A stretch of DNA of 64,000 nt from CAZIVP01 sp964542915. Lineage in GTDB: Bacteria > Calditrichota > Calditrichia > Calditrichales > Calditrichaceae. The stretch spans positions 62,001 to 126,000 of the forward strand of contig CAZIVP010000004.1 in the NCBI GenBank assembly GCA_964542915.1. The letters run 5' to 3'. The stretch's first letter is position 1; each line of letters starts with the position of its first letter. The notes under the pieces were generated by a model. That model ran no database searches. It saw only the letters and a program-made list of their open reading frames with translations, and was not told where the DNA came from. The position numbers and the translations under genes are program-made. This document shows, piece after piece, positions 18,143 to 27,584 of this stretch.

Positions 18143-20476
18143 TTGCGTACTTTAGCAGCCACCTTGATTTCAATTTTGTTAAGCGTGTTTACGGTTTTAC
18201 ATGCACAGACGCAAGAATTAAAGATCAATTCCATTCAAATAGAAGGAAATGAGACCGCTGATGCAGATATGATTCGGCAAAATTCCGGTTTGAGCGCCGG
18301 CATGGTGATCACGGGCGAAGATCTGCAGCAGGCTACCAAAAATTTATGGTCGCTCGGCATATTCTCCGATATTAAAATCTATGTAACGAACCAATCGTTT
18401 GACGGCATCGATTTACTGATTCGCGTTAAAGAGTATCCCAAACTGAACCAATTGAAATTGAGCGGTTACGATGAATTATCAAAAGATGATATTGAAGATG
18501 AAATCAACACCTATAGCGGTATGGTCGTTTCTTCGCATAAAATGTTCAACATTAAGAAGAAATTGGAAAAAAAATATCAGGAAAAAGGTTACTTGTTGGC
18601 GGAAGTTGAAATTGATACCAATTATGTCGCCGAGAACCGTGTGAATATGGCCATCCATATCGACGAAGGAGAAGAAGTACAAGTCGAGAAAATACGATTT
18701 CATGGCAATGAATACTTCGAAGATGACGCTCTGCGGGATGCGATGGAACATATACAGGAAGATCGATGGTGGCGCGGCGCGGATTTTGATCCTAAGAAAT
18801 TTGAAAAAGATAAACAGAAAATCGTAAGCTATTGCAAAGAGAACGGCTACCGTGACGCGGAGATTATTCGCGATTCGCTCTCTTACAGTAATGATAAATC
18901 CGATCTTTACATTGATATTTGGATTCGTGAAGGTAATAAGTATTACTTTGGAGATATTACGTTCGAGGGCAATGAAATTTTCTCGGATGCAGAACTTCAG
19001 AATGCCCTTGATATTCAAAAAGGTGATATTTACAACCAGAAAAAATATAATGAAGGCATCCGGGACCGCATGCAAAAGCTTTATTGGAATCAGGGCTATT
19101 TGTTTGCGAATATACAACCGCGCGAGATCCCGGTTAGTCAAGATACCCTTGATATAAATTTTACGATTACAGAAGGCCATGTTGTCAGGGTTAAAGAAAT
19201 CGTTATTAACGGTAATACAAAAACCCATGAAAAAGTCATCCGTCGAGAATTTAAACTTCATCCCGGAGATGTCTTCAACAGCGCCAAACTGGAACGTTCC
19301 GTCCGTGATGTTACGATACTTAACTATTTTTCCAAAGCCACGCCCGACGTACAGATGTTACCCAATGACGATAAGCACGTCAATCTACTCCTGAATGTGG
19401 CGGAAAAATCCACGGATATGGCAAACATGTCCGCAGGTTACAGCCAGAGGGACGGACTTATCGGAAGTCTTGGCTTGACGTTCAATAATTTTTCGTTATC
19501 ACACCCCTTTTCCGGAGGCGACGGACAACGATTTGTCATCGACTGGCAATTCGGGCGCATTTATCGTTCGTTCTCGATTAGTTTCACGGAGCCCTGGCTG
19601 TTCAATACGCCCACGCTTGGCGGTTTTTCGTTATTTGATACCCGTACCGGCGGCGGCTGGTATCCCTGGGATCGCAAAGATCGTGGTTTTTCTTTGCGTC
19701 TGGGACGGCGTTTTTACTGGCCGGACACCTATTTTCGCGGCGATTGGATTTTGAGATTCGCACAAACTTCCATATCAAATATCAGCGACCCTGAATTATT
19801 GCGCCGTTACACACTCTATGGCCAGGAAGGGCGGACGCAGCAAATCAGTTTCACGCAGATTATTTCACGCGATAGCCGTAATAATCCGGAATTTCCCACA
19901 CGCGGCTCCGAACACTCTTTAACCACCGAAATTTCCGGCGGTCCTCTGGGGGGCAATCATCATTTCTTTAAAGGGATTGTTAAAACCGACTGGTTTATTC
20001 CGCTTCCGCTGGGATTGGTGCTTTACAGCCATAACAAATATGGCATCATCGAACAATTAAGAGAAAATTCCCTGATTCTCTTTGGCGAATATTTTTACAT
20101 GGGCGGCAGCGGCCTCGGTTTTGCCGAAGGTTTACGCGGCTATGCCGATGGTACGGTCGGACCTCAAAGCGGACGCGGTCAGCCGCTCGGGGGCAAGGCA
20201 ATGGCAAAAAATACGCTCGAATTGCGTTTTCCTATTTCTCCGAATCCCACCATTTTCGGCCTTATGTTTGCTGAGGCCGGCAACACATGGGAGGAAATCA
20301 GTGAATTTAGTCCGTTTAATCTAAGGCGCTCACTGGGCGTCGGCGTACGGCTCTTCATGCCCATGATCGGCATTATCGGTATCGACTTTGGCTACGGCTT
20401 CAATGGTGAACAAGACGTATATGGTGTACGTAAACGCAGCGGTTGGGAGGTTCATTTTCAGTTTGGAAGATTTTAA
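18143..20476 (+). CDS. bamA: Outer membrane protein assembly factor BamA
   Basis: Omp85 protein of 777 residues that folds beta-barrel proteins into the outer membrane. A signal peptide (cleavage likely after LHAQ) is followed by five POTRA repeats (roughly 25-98, 99-178, 179-270, 271-348, 349-424) and a 16-strand barrel ending in VHFQFGRF with the terminal Phe of outer-membrane proteins. The barrel-lid motif usually written VRGF appears as LRGY in AEGLRGYADG. The start is TTG, supported by GGAGG 6 bases upstream. It follows tamB by 15 bases and precedes the chaperone gene ompH, so all three probably work on outer-membrane assembly. Confidence 0.95.
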   Translation: MRTLAATLISILLSVFTVLHAQTQELKINSIQIEGNETADADMIRQNSGLSAGMVITGEDLQQATKNLWSLGIFSDIKIYVTNQSFDGIDLLIRVKEYPKLNQLKLSGYDELSKDDIEDEINTYSGMVVSSHKMFNIKKKLEKKYQEKGYLLAEVEIDTNYVAENRVNMAIHIDEGEEVQVEKIRFHGNEYFEDDALRDAMEHIQEDRWWRGADFDPKKFEKDKQKIVSYCKENGYRDAEIIRDSLSYSNDKSDLYIDIWIREGNKYYFGDITFEGNEIFSDAELQNALDIQKGDIYNQKKYNEGIRDRMQKLYWNQGYLFANIQPREIPVSQDTLDINFTITEGHVVRVKEIVINGNTKTHEKVIRREFKLHPGDVFNSAKLERSVRDVTILNYFSKATPDVQMLPNDDKHVNLLLNVAEKSTDMANMSAGYSQRDGLIGSLGLTFNNFSLSHPFSGGDGQRFVIDWQFGRIYRSFSISFTEPWLFNTPTLGGFSLFDTRTGGGWYPWDRKDRGFSLRLGRRFYWPDTYFRGDWILRFAQTSISNISDPELLRRYTLYGQEGRTQQISFTQIISRDSRNNPEFPTRGSEHSLTTEISGGPLGGNHHFFKGIVKTDWFIPLPLGLVLYSHNKYGIIEQLRENSLILFGEYFYMGGSGLGFAEGLRGYADGTVGPQSGRGQPLGGKAMAKNTLELRFPISPNPTIFGLMFAEAGNTWEEISEFSPFNLRRSLGVGVRLFMPMIGIIGIDFGYGFNGEQDVYGVRKRSGWEVHFQFGRF

Positions 20477-20491
20477 AAAATTTCCTATATT
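20463..20491 (+). promoter_or_regulatory. Candidate sigma-70 promoter for ompH-lpx genes
   Basis: TTGGAA and TATATT are separated by 17 bases, spanning the last codons of bamA. It lies about 75 bases before the ompH start and would allow separate expression of the downstream lipid A genes. Found by eye only. Confidence 0.4.
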
Positions 20492-20566
20492 AATAAATTT
20501 TGTATAAATAAATACTTATTTTACGTACGAACATTGATGCAACCCAAATTATTAAGGAGGTTCAGT

Positions 20567-21109
20567 GTGAAAAGCATAAAAATATTTGTTGTAATGATTG
20601 TACTGCTTGCAATATCGGCGCCGGTGTTTGCTCAGAAATTTGCATACGTCCAGTCCCAACGCATACTGCAGGAATACGATGAATACGTGGAAGTCCAGAA
20701 ACGATTGGAACAAATCCGGAGCGGTTATGATGCAGAATACCAGCAGATGGTTAAAGATTACAATGATTTAATCGATGAAATCGAATCCCAGAGTTTGTTG
20801 CTCAGCCCCGAGAAAAAGCAGGAAAAGATGCGCAAAGCTCAGGAAATGGCCATGAAAATCGAGCAATTCAAATATGAAAAATTAGGACCGGAAGGCGAGC
20901 TTTATCAAAAAAGCCGGGAGTTTACCCAACCGATTATTGAAAAAATCAATAAACTGATTGAACGCATCGGTAAGGAAGAAGGGTATGATTTTATTTTTGA
21001 TGCTTCATCCGGCGCCCTGGTGCATGCGTTGCCTAAATATGATATCACCGATAAAGTAATCGAAGAACTCAACAAAAAAACCGCAACATCTTCGGGAATG
21101 GGCAATTAA
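20567..21109 (+). CDS. Periplasmic chaperone OmpH/Skp
   Basis: Periplasmic holdase of 180 residues for unfolded outer-membrane proteins. It has a signal peptide (KSIKIFVVMIVLL..., cleavage after VFAQ), the family opening KFAYVQSQRILQEYDEY, and a long charged coiled coil (about 50-110) that forms the tentacles. GTG at 20567 is chosen because AAGGAGG ends 6 bases before it; an in-frame ATG at 20537 has no such site and would bury the signal peptide. Position between bamA and lpxD is the classic Gram-negative order. Confidence 0.92.
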   Translation: MKSIKIFVVMIVLLAISAPVFAQKFAYVQSQRILQEYDEYVEVQKRLEQIRSGYDAEYQQMVKDYNDLIDEIESQSLLLSPEKKQEKMRKAQEMAMKIEQFKYEKLGPEGELYQKSREFTQPIIEKINKLIERIGKEEGYDFIFDASSGALVHALPKYDITDKVIEELNKKTATSSGMGN

Positions 21110-21114
21110 CGCTT

Positions 21115-22185
21115 ATGAAGCTAAAATCCATTGCTGAATTACTCGATGGAACGTTAAGCGGAGACGAAGATATTGAAATCAGCGGCGTAGCCAAAATTGA
21201 AGAAGCCAAACAAGGTGATATAACATTCATTTCAAATTCGAAATACCGCAAATATCTTTCGTCAACGAAAGCCAGCGCGGTGATTATCGATGATAAAGTT
21301 GGCGAGGTTGATTTTCCCCACATAAAAGTAGATGACGCTTATGTGGGGTTTGTATTTTTATTGAAAGCATTTAGCCCTCAGCCCCATAACTATATCCGCG
21401 GCATTTCCGAAAACGCCCATATTGAAAACTCCGCCCAAATCGGAGAATCGGTTGCTATTGCGCCTCACGTTTACATAGGGCCCGACGTTGTGATCGGAAA
21501 GGAAACGATCATTTATCCGGGTGTGGTTCTGTTGAAAAATGTACGTATCGGCGCCCGGTGTGTATTGTATCCCAATGTTTCCATAAGAGAGGATTGTATA
21601 GTGGGCGATCGGGTTATTTTGCATAACGGTGTTGTCGTTGGAAGCGATGGTTTTGGGTTTGCCCCCCGTGGGGAAAAATACCTTAAAATTCCGCAGCTCG
21701 GCAATGTGATTGTAGAAAACGATGTGGAAATCGGGGCGAATACCACGATTGACAGAGCTACTCTGGGGTCGACGATTATTCGGGCGGGTAGTAAACTGGA
21801 TAATCTTGTACAAATCGCCCATAATGTTCATGTGGGAGCAAATACCGTAATCGCTTCTCAAACCGGCATAGCCGGTAGTTCAGAGGTCGGAAAACATGTG
21901 ACTATTGGGGGACAGGTCGGTATTACCGGCCATATTAAAGTTGGCGATCATGCCATGATCGCTGCTCAAAGCGGCATCACAAAGGATATCCCCGAAAAAA
22001 CCGTTATGTTTGGAACCCCGGCTTTACCGCTAACTCAGCGTAAACGTATTGATGTTAGTCTGAGACATTTGCCGGAAATGGTTAAACGCCTGAAACAGTT
22101 AGAAAAAGAGTTGAGCGTTTTGAAACAAAGATACGAATCTGATAATGCGGGGAGTGAAGATGATCAAGAAACAGAGAACGATTAA
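21115..22185 (+). CDS. lpxD: UDP-3-O-acylglucosamine N-acyltransferase LpxD
   Basis: Third step of lipid A synthesis: adds the N-linked hydroxyacyl chain. The 356-residue protein has an N-terminal uridine-binding domain (to about residue 100), a left-handed beta-helix of hexapeptide repeats (about 105-300), the active-site His in NLVQIAHNVHVG, and a C-terminal helical tail. ATG start 5 bases after the ompH stop; its 3' end overlaps the lpxC-fabZ start by 26 bases, so translation is probably coupled. Length is slightly above the E. coli enzyme because of the charged C-terminal tail. Confidence 0.96.
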   Translation: MKLKSIAELLDGTLSGDEDIEISGVAKIEEAKQGDITFISNSKYRKYLSSTKASAVIIDDKVGEVDFPHIKVDDAYVGFVFLLKAFSPQPHNYIRGISENAHIENSAQIGESVAIAPHVYIGPDVVIGKETIIYPGVVLLKNVRIGARCVLYPNVSIREDCIVGDRVILHNGVVVGSDGFGFAPRGEKYLKIPQLGNVIVENDVEIGANTTIDRATLGSTIIRAGSKLDNLVQIAHNVHVGANTVIASQTGIAGSSEVGKHVTIGGQVGITGHIKVGDHAMIAAQSGITKDIPEKTVMFGTPALPLTQRKRIDVSLRHLPEMVKRLKQLEKELSVLKQRYESDNAGSEDDQETEND

Positions 22186-23569
22186 ACGGGCGATATCGCT
22201 ATCGGGTCGAGGATTGCATACGGGAAGCCAAACAACGCTTACCTTTAAACCGGCGCCGGTAAATTATGGAAGGTGTTTTGTCAGGACTGATATACCGGAT
22301 GCGCCGGAAATTCCGGCTCTGGTAGAATATGTCGTTCAAAATCATGATATAGACAGCCTTCGCGGCACCACGATCCAAAAAGATAATGTGGAAGTGTGCA
22401 CGGTCGAGCATGTTCTGGCGGCAATGGTTGGTTTGGAAATCGATAATATACTGGTTGAAATCGATGCCAATGAACCTCCCATCGGAGATGGCTCTGCAAT
22501 GCCGTTCATTAACAAATTACTGGAAGCAGGTATCGAAGAGCAGGAGGTTGATAAAGAGTATGTGGTCATTGAGGAACCATTGAGTTTTAATAACGAACAT
22601 CGCGGTATCGAATATGCAGCTTTGCCGACCGATGATTACCGCGTCACCGTGATGATAGATTACAAAAATCCCGCTCTGGGCAGCCAGCACTCCGGTCTAT
22701 TTTCAATGGAAAAAGAATTTATTACGGAATTTGCTCCCGCCCGTACTTTCTGCTTTTTACATGAAGTGGAAGCGCTTGCGGAGCAGGGATTGATCAAAGG
22801 CGGCGATCTGGATTCTGCAATCGTAATTGTCGATCGCAACCTTGAAGAAGAGGACATGGTTCGCCTCAAGAAAAAATTTAAAATAGACGCCGATGTGGAA
22901 TTGGGCAACTCCGGCATTCTGAACAATAAAACGCTCCGTTTTAAAAATGAACCGAGTCGGCACAAGCTGGTGGATTTGCTCGGAGATTTAGCTTTGGCCG
23001 GGGTGAATATAAAAGCCCAGGTACTGGCAGCCAGACCGGGCCATCAGAGTAACATTGAATTTGCACGTCAGTTGCGGAACTATTACAAAAAACAAAAATT
23101 AACCCGTAAATATCAGGATATCAGTAAAAAAGATGTCGTCTTCGACATAGAGGCGATTAAAAAGATTTTACCGCACCGTTATCCCTTTTTACTGGTCGAT
23201 TCCATCATTGAATTGGAGCCGGAAAAACGCGCCGTCGGAATCAAGAACGTAACCAATTCCGAGCATTTCTTCCAGGGACACTTTCCTCAAAAGCCGGTCA
23301 TGCCCGGCGTTCTTATCGTTGAGGCTATGGCCCAGGTCGGCGGTATTCTATTACTGAATGAACAGGCGGATGTAGAGGACAAACTGGTCTATTTTATGGG
23401 AATCGATAACGTTAAATTCAGAAAATTAGTCCAACCCGGCGACCAATTGGTAATGGAGCTCGAAATGTTGAAAAATCGCCGAACCACATTCAGGATGGCG
23501 GGAAAAGCCTATGTTAAGGGTGAACTGGTTTGTGAAGCCGAAATGATGGCAGCCGTTGTAGACCGCTAA
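22160..23569 (+). CDS. lpxC/fabZ: Bifunctional LpxC deacetylase / FabZ dehydratase
   Basis: Natural fusion of 469 residues. Residues 1 to about 305 are LpxC, the zinc deacetylase that commits UDP-acyl-GlcNAc to lipid A: VEHVLAAM (zinc His), FAPARTFCF, SRHKLVDLLGD (zinc His and Asp) and PGHQSN (catalytic His). Residues about 325-469 are FabZ, the hydroxyacyl-ACP dehydratase of fatty-acid synthesis: HRYPFLLVD, FFQGHFPQKPVMPG (catalytic His) and VEAMAQ (catalytic Glu). The two enzymes compete for the same hydroxyacyl pool, so the fusion may balance lipid A against phospholipid. ATG at 22160 is preferred over ATG 22145 because GGGGAG precedes it. This fusion is known from Bacteroidetes and relatives. 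Confidence 0.96.
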   Translation: MIKKQRTIKRAISLSGRGLHTGSQTTLTFKPAPVNYGRCFVRTDIPDAPEIPALVEYVVQNHDIDSLRGTTIQKDNVEVCTVEHVLAAMVGLEIDNILVEIDANEPPIGDGSAMPFINKLLEAGIEEQEVDKEYVVIEEPLSFNNEHRGIEYAALPTDDYRVTVMIDYKNPALGSQHSGLFSMEKEFITEFAPARTFCFLHEVEALAEQGLIKGGDLDSAIVIVDRNLEEEDMVRLKKKFKIDADVELGNSGILNNKTLRFKNEPSRHKLVDLLGDLALAGVNIKAQVLAARPGHQSNIEFARQLRNYYKKQKLTRKYQDISKKDVVFDIEAIKKILPHRYPFLLVDSIIELEPEKRAVGIKNVTNSEHFFQGHFPQKPVMPGVLIVEAMAQVGGILLLNEQADVEDKLVYFMGIDNVKFRKLVQPGDQLVMELEMLKNRRTTFRMAGKAYVKGELVCEAEMMAAVVDR

Positions 23570-23581
23570 GGAGAGAGAATT

Positions 23582-24355
23582 ATGACACATGTACACGAAA
23601 CCGCGGTGGTAGATACTAAAGCAGAACTGGGTGAAAATGTGGTCGTTGGACCATACGCTGTAATCGAAGGCGATGTTTGTATCGGTGCGGATACGCGTGT
23701 GGGACCTCACGCCGTCATAGCGGCCGGAACGAGAATCGGTGAACGTTGCCGGATTTTCAGCAGTGCGGTTATTGGCACCGTACCTCAGGATTTGAAATTT
23801 GGTGAAGAACGAACGTTTGTGGATATCGGGGATGAGACGACCATCCGGGAATTTGCAACCATAAACCGGGCGACCGACTACAGCTATCATACAAGAGTAG
23901 GAAGTAACTGTTTATTAATGGCTTATGCACATGTTGCTCACGATTGTCAGATTGGCAATCGTGTTATCATTGCCAATGCAGTTAATATGGGCGGCCATGT
24001 CATTATCGATGATTTTGTGGGCATCGGCGGTTTGACAGCCATTCATCAATTTGTCAAAATCGGCGCCCATGCGTTCATAGGCGGCGGGCTGCGTGTACAA
24101 AAAGATGTTCCGCCTTATATTCTGGCCATGGGTGAACCCATGCGTTATGGCGGATTGAACACTGTCGGGTTGAAGAGACGCGGTTTTTCGAACGAATCCC
24201 TGGAACAGATTAAACAAGCCTACAAACATATATATCGTCAAAAATTAACCCTGGGTCAGGCAACGCAAACCATCCGAACACATCTTCCGCCAACAACGGA
24301 AGTTAATAACATTCTTAAATTTATAGAAGAAAGCGACCGTGGCCTCTTACGCTGA
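23582..24355 (+). CDS. lpxA: UDP-N-acetylglucosamine acyltransferase LpxA
   Basis: First step of lipid A synthesis. The 257-residue protein is a left-handed beta-helix with regular hexapeptide repeats from residue 3 to about 190 and the catalytic His in AYAHVAHDC; the C-terminal helical domain (about 195-257) follows. ATG start with AAGGAG 11 bases upstream, 12 bases after lpxC-fabZ. The last 17 bases overlap the next gene, which suggests one polycistronic message for lpxD, lpxC/fabZ, lpxA and the lipoyl gene. Confidence 0.96.
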   Translation: MTHVHETAVVDTKAELGENVVVGPYAVIEGDVCIGADTRVGPHAVIAAGTRIGERCRIFSSAVIGTVPQDLKFGEERTFVDIGDETTIREFATINRATDYSYHTRVGSNCLLMAYAHVAHDCQIGNRVIIANAVNMGGHVIIDDFVGIGGLTAIHQFVKIGAHAFIGGGLRVQKDVPPYILAMGEPMRYGGLNTVGLKRRGFSNESLEQIKQAYKHIYRQKLTLGQATQTIRTHLPPTTEVNNILKFIEESDRGLLR

Positions 24356-25181
24356 TAATACCGGGGCATTTCCGTTTAACAGGCTTCGGGTTCTACCATA
24401 CAAAATGTACACGGGTGCAACCAATATGGCGTTGGATTATGCGCTTGCGGATCGAATGCAGCAAAATCAAGAAGCCATTTTACGCTTCTATGGATGGGAT
24501 CCGTATTGTCTTTCCCTCGGATACCACCAGCATATAAATGATGTAAGGGCGGATAAACTCACAGAAGACGGGTATCACCTCGTACGCCGACCGACCGGCG
24601 GAAGCGCTATTTTCCACAGCGAAGAGTTAACGTACTGTTTGATCGTACCCGGCCGATCATTACAAAAAGAAGCGATTTACAGCAGGTTTCACGCCCTCTT
24701 GAACAAAGCACTTCAACAATTGGGTTATGACGTGGAGCTGCATAAAAGCAAAGCAAACGAAAACTATTTAAACCGCGGAGCGGACACTTTTGCATGCTTT
24801 AATCGCCCCGCTTTTATGGAAATTAAATATAGAAACAAGAAAGTAGTCGGAAGTGCACAAAAAATCATGAAAAATGCACTTTTACAGCATGGATCGATTC
24901 TTATAGGCGGTAAGCAGAATGATATCCTGAAATACCTTAATATTGACGCCGCTAAATTAAATAAATATCAATCCAAATTGTTAAAAAGTGCAACACACTT
25001 GAAGGCCATTCGAAATCAGGAAATAACCCCGCATCAAATTTCAGAAGCGCTGTTAAAAGAATTTGATAAAATCGGGAATATTTCCATATATTATCAAGAT
25101 GTAACGCGTGATGAAATTCGACAGTCGCAGATGATGAAAGCATATTTCAATATTTGCGATGTCTATAATCCGGTAGGATAA
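24339..25181 (+). CDS. Octanoyltransferase / lipoate-protein ligase family (LipM-like)
   Basis: Biotin/lipoyl-transferase fold protein of 280 residues. Motifs include RRPTGGSAIFHSEELTY (substrate loop), Cys-153 in ACFNRPAFMEI, and KKVVGSAQ with the conserved Lys, followed by LLQHGSILI. A Cys at this position is the acyl-enzyme residue of LipM octanoyltransferases, whereas LplA ligases lack it, so I favour transfer of octanoate from ACP to lipoyl domains. The GTG start overlaps lpxA by 17 bases; it is chosen because the first strand (RLRVLPYKMYTGATNMALD) would be lost from later starts. Both lipid A and lipoate synthesis draw on acyl-ACP, which may explain the linkage. Ligase activity is not excluded. 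Confidence 0.82.
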   Translation: MASYADNTGAFPFNRLRVLPYKMYTGATNMALDYALADRMQQNQEAILRFYGWDPYCLSLGYHQHINDVRADKLTEDGYHLVRRPTGGSAIFHSEELTYCLIVPGRSLQKEAIYSRFHALLNKALQQLGYDVELHKSKANENYLNRGADTFACFNRPAFMEIKYRNKKVVGSAQKIMKNALLQHGSILIGGKQNDILKYLNIDAAKLNKYQSKLLKSATHLKAIRNQEITPHQISEALLKEFDKIGNISIYYQDVTRDEIRQSQMMKAYFNICDVYNPVG

Positions 25182-25202
25182 CTTATTTTTAGAGGAGGCC
25201 GT

Positions 25203-26093
25203 ATGAAAAAGATCGTTATTGCTGTATTCAGTTTTGTCCTCGTGATTTCAACAGGTCAACTACAGGCGCAGGAAATGGAGGATTATCTTAACGATATCCT
25301 GAATAAGTATAGCGATGCCCGGGAAGCTTATATGGAAGGTTATCTGCAACCGCTTGCCACATCACTGGGTACATCCATGGGAGGCGCTATGTACCATCGC
25401 GGTTCAACCAAAATGTTTCCCAGATTTGACATAGGCATCAGCACGGTAATGATTCCGTTGCCGGACGAAGCCAAAACCTTCGATACGCCGGAAATACTCA
25501 CAGACCCCATGGGCATGGGCCTGCCGGCCACCGTCCCAACAGTATTTGGCACACAAAGCGATAATAATAATGTGATCGATGGTGTTGATAATGATTTGTT
25601 CGCTATGCCCATGTTGCATGCCAATGTCGGATTGATTGCCAATTTGGAGGTCACGGCGCGATTCGCAACCCTGAGCAATAATGATATAGGCGATCTGGCT
25701 CTTTACGGCGCCGGCCTTAAATACGGTTTGAGCGACATGATTCCGATTCCTATGTTTCCACTGGATTTTGCCCTGCAGGGTTCGTATCACAAATTTACCG
25801 TGGGCGAATTTCTTGACGCCGGTACCTTTAATATGAATTTTCAGGCTTCCACCAGCTTGCCTGCATTCCCGCTTTCGTTTTACGGCGGCCTCGGTTTCGA
25901 CAATTCCTCAATGGTCGTTAAAACCGAGGAAATTATGACAGGCTCGCCGCTTGGCGAGGTTAATATTGACGGTGAGAATAATATACGCTTTAACCTGGGC
26001 GTCAGTTTTTCGATGCTGTTTTTTAACGTACATGCGGATTATAATATTGGTAAATATAACTCCATCGGCGCCGGTCTGATGGTTGGTCTCTAA
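25203..26093 (+). CDS. Secreted beta-barrel-like outer membrane protein, DUF6588-like
   Basis: Uncharacterised 296-residue protein with a clear signal peptide (MKKIVIAVFSFVLVISTG..., cleavage near LQAQ). The mature part starts with a helical, acidic stretch and continues with alternating strands rich in Gly, Phe and Tyr, ending in strand-like SIGAGLMVGL. This resembles a small outer-membrane beta-barrel, and the pattern recalls the DUF6588 group; that assignment is from memory. ATG start with GAGGAGG upstream. It follows the lipoyl gene by 21 bases and ends in a terminator. No function can be stated. Confidence 0.7.
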   Translation: MKKIVIAVFSFVLVISTGQLQAQEMEDYLNDILNKYSDAREAYMEGYLQPLATSLGTSMGGAMYHRGSTKMFPRFDIGISTVMIPLPDEAKTFDTPEILTDPMGMGLPATVPTVFGTQSDNNNVIDGVDNDLFAMPMLHANVGLIANLEVTARFATLSNNDIGDLALYGAGLKYGLSDMIPIPMFPLDFALQGSYHKFTVGEFLDAGTFNMNFQASTSLPAFPLSFYGGLGFDNSSMVVKTEEIMTGSPLGEVNIDGENNIRFNLGVSFSMLFFNVHADYNIGKYNSIGAGLMVGL

Positions 26094-26171
26094 TCGCGTT
26101 CGAAACTCGCGCCCGGATATCACCTTTTTGGAGAGCCGGCGTCCGGGCGATTAATATTGAAACAAAATGAT

Positions 26172-26197
26172 AAAGCCTGCGTTTCAGGCTTTTTTTG
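26172..26197 (+). terminator. Rho-independent terminator after outer membrane protein gene
   Basis: AAAGCCTG / CAGGCTTT stem with a 5-base loop and a T-run. A second GC-rich inverted repeat (CGCCCGGA at 26110-26117, TCCGGGCG at 26142-26149) lies just upstream without a T-run. Confidence 0.88.
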
Positions 26198-26226
26198 ATA
26201 GGCACGACTTCAGGATCAATTAAATT

Positions 26227-27543
26227 ATGCTCAACATAATCGCAATCGTTTTTGTTTTCAGTGTACTCGTCATCATCCACGAGTTGGGGCATTTTTTAGC
26301 CGCTAAATGGATGGGTGTGCGCGTTGAAAAATTTTCAATCGGATTTCCGCCCAGTATTTTTTCTAAGAAGATAGGGGAAACCGAATTCAGCATATCTGCC
26401 ATTCCACTCGGCGGTTTTGTTAAAATGTCTGGATTTGTTGATGAAAGCCTGGATACCGAAGTTACCGGTGCCGACTATGAATTTAACTCCAAGCCCGTTT
26501 GGCGACGCATTATTATTATTATTGCCGGCGTCGTTATGAACCTTCTCCTGGCTGTAGCTATTATGACCGCACTCAATTTTTTCCAGGGTGAAAAGATTAT
26601 TACAACCACCACAATCGGACAGGTTGAAGAGGCAGGCGTCGCATCAAAAATCGGTTTTCAAAAATACGATGAAATACTGGCTATCAATGGTAAACCGATT
26701 GACAACTGGAACGAGCTTCAGGAGACCTTTATTGAGAATCTGAACCGCGACATGCACTTCGAGGTTTTTAGAGACGGCAGAAAAATTGATCTTTTCTATA
26801 AGAAAGAATGGTTCAGTGAGGAGAAAGGCGAACAACTTAACCTGCTTCCTTTGTTTGAACCCAAAGTGGGAGATGTTCATCAGAGCATGCCTGCCGGTGA
26901 TCTGGGTTTAGAGAGAGGGGACATCATCACATCGGTTGCCGGTAAAAAGGTGAGTGATTGGAGCGAAATGACGGAAATTATTCGCCAAAATCCCGGCGAA
27001 ACCATCGTCATAAGCTGGAAACGCGACGGCAGAGTCATGAAGGGTGAGATTACTCCGCAGTCCTTTGAAGAAAAAAATCAAGAAGGCGAGGTTCAGGAAG
27101 TCGGAAAAATTGGTATCGGTTATTTTTATGAACATCGTGAAGTTGGGTTCATAGCGGCCATAGGGAATGGAGTGGTAAATACCGTCGATCTTATAGCCCT
27201 CAATCTACGTGGGCTATGGTGGGTTCTTAGCGGTACCAAATCCGCACAGGAAATTCTGGGCGGTCCTATCATGATCGCAAAGATGGCGGGCGACGCCGCT
27301 CAGGCCGGCTGGACCTATTTATGGTATCTAATCGCAGCGCTCAGCGCCATTCTGGCATTCTTCAATATTCTACCTATTCCTGCCTTGGATGGCGGTCATC
27401 TCTTTTTCCTGATTATTGAAGGCGTAATGGGGAAGCCCCTGCCCAGCAGCGCTCGAATCAAAATTCAGCAAATTGGCATGGCGATACTTATTACGTTGAT
27501 TATCTTCATTATTTATGTTGATCTCCGTCGGCTTTTGTTTTAG
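26227..27543 (+). CDS. rseP: Site-2 protease RseP
   Basis: Inner-membrane zinc metalloprotease of 438 residues that cleaves membrane-embedded regulators such as anti-sigma factors. The first membrane helix holds HELGH (residues 18-22); two PDZ domains follow in the periplasmic part (about 125-200 and 205-290); the C-terminal helices carry NILPIPALDGGH, the third-ligand motif. Length and order match E. coli RseP. ATG start directly after the preceding terminator, so the gene probably has its own promoter or relies on read-through. It lies next to the bam/lpx cluster as in many Gram-negatives, consistent with envelope-stress signalling. Confidence 0.96.
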   Translation: MLNIIAIVFVFSVLVIIHELGHFLAAKWMGVRVEKFSIGFPPSIFSKKIGETEFSISAIPLGGFVKMSGFVDESLDTEVTGADYEFNSKPVWRRIIIIIAGVVMNLLLAVAIMTALNFFQGEKIITTTTIGQVEEAGVASKIGFQKYDEILAINGKPIDNWNELQETFIENLNRDMHFEVFRDGRKIDLFYKKEWFSEEKGEQLNLLPLFEPKVGDVHQSMPAGDLGLERGDIITSVAGKKVSDWSEMTEIIRQNPGETIVISWKRDGRVMKGEITPQSFEEKNQEGEVQEVGKIGIGYFYEHREVGFIAAIGNGVVNTVDLIALNLRGLWWVLSGTKSAQEILGGPIMIAKMAGDAAQAGWTYLWYLIAALSAILAFFNILPIPALDGGHLFFLIIEGVMGKPLPSSARIKIQQIGMAILITLIIFIIYVDLRRLLF

Positions 27544-27584
27544 ACCTTTAAACAGATCGCAATCTGATGAATCCATAGGGCGAT

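Noticed and set aside
18479..19261. 260-codon open frame on the minus strand inside bamA
   Set aside because: It is fully antisense to conserved POTRA sequence, its product is low-complexity Phe/Ile-rich, and no ribosome-binding site precedes it. It is a shadow of bamA codon use.
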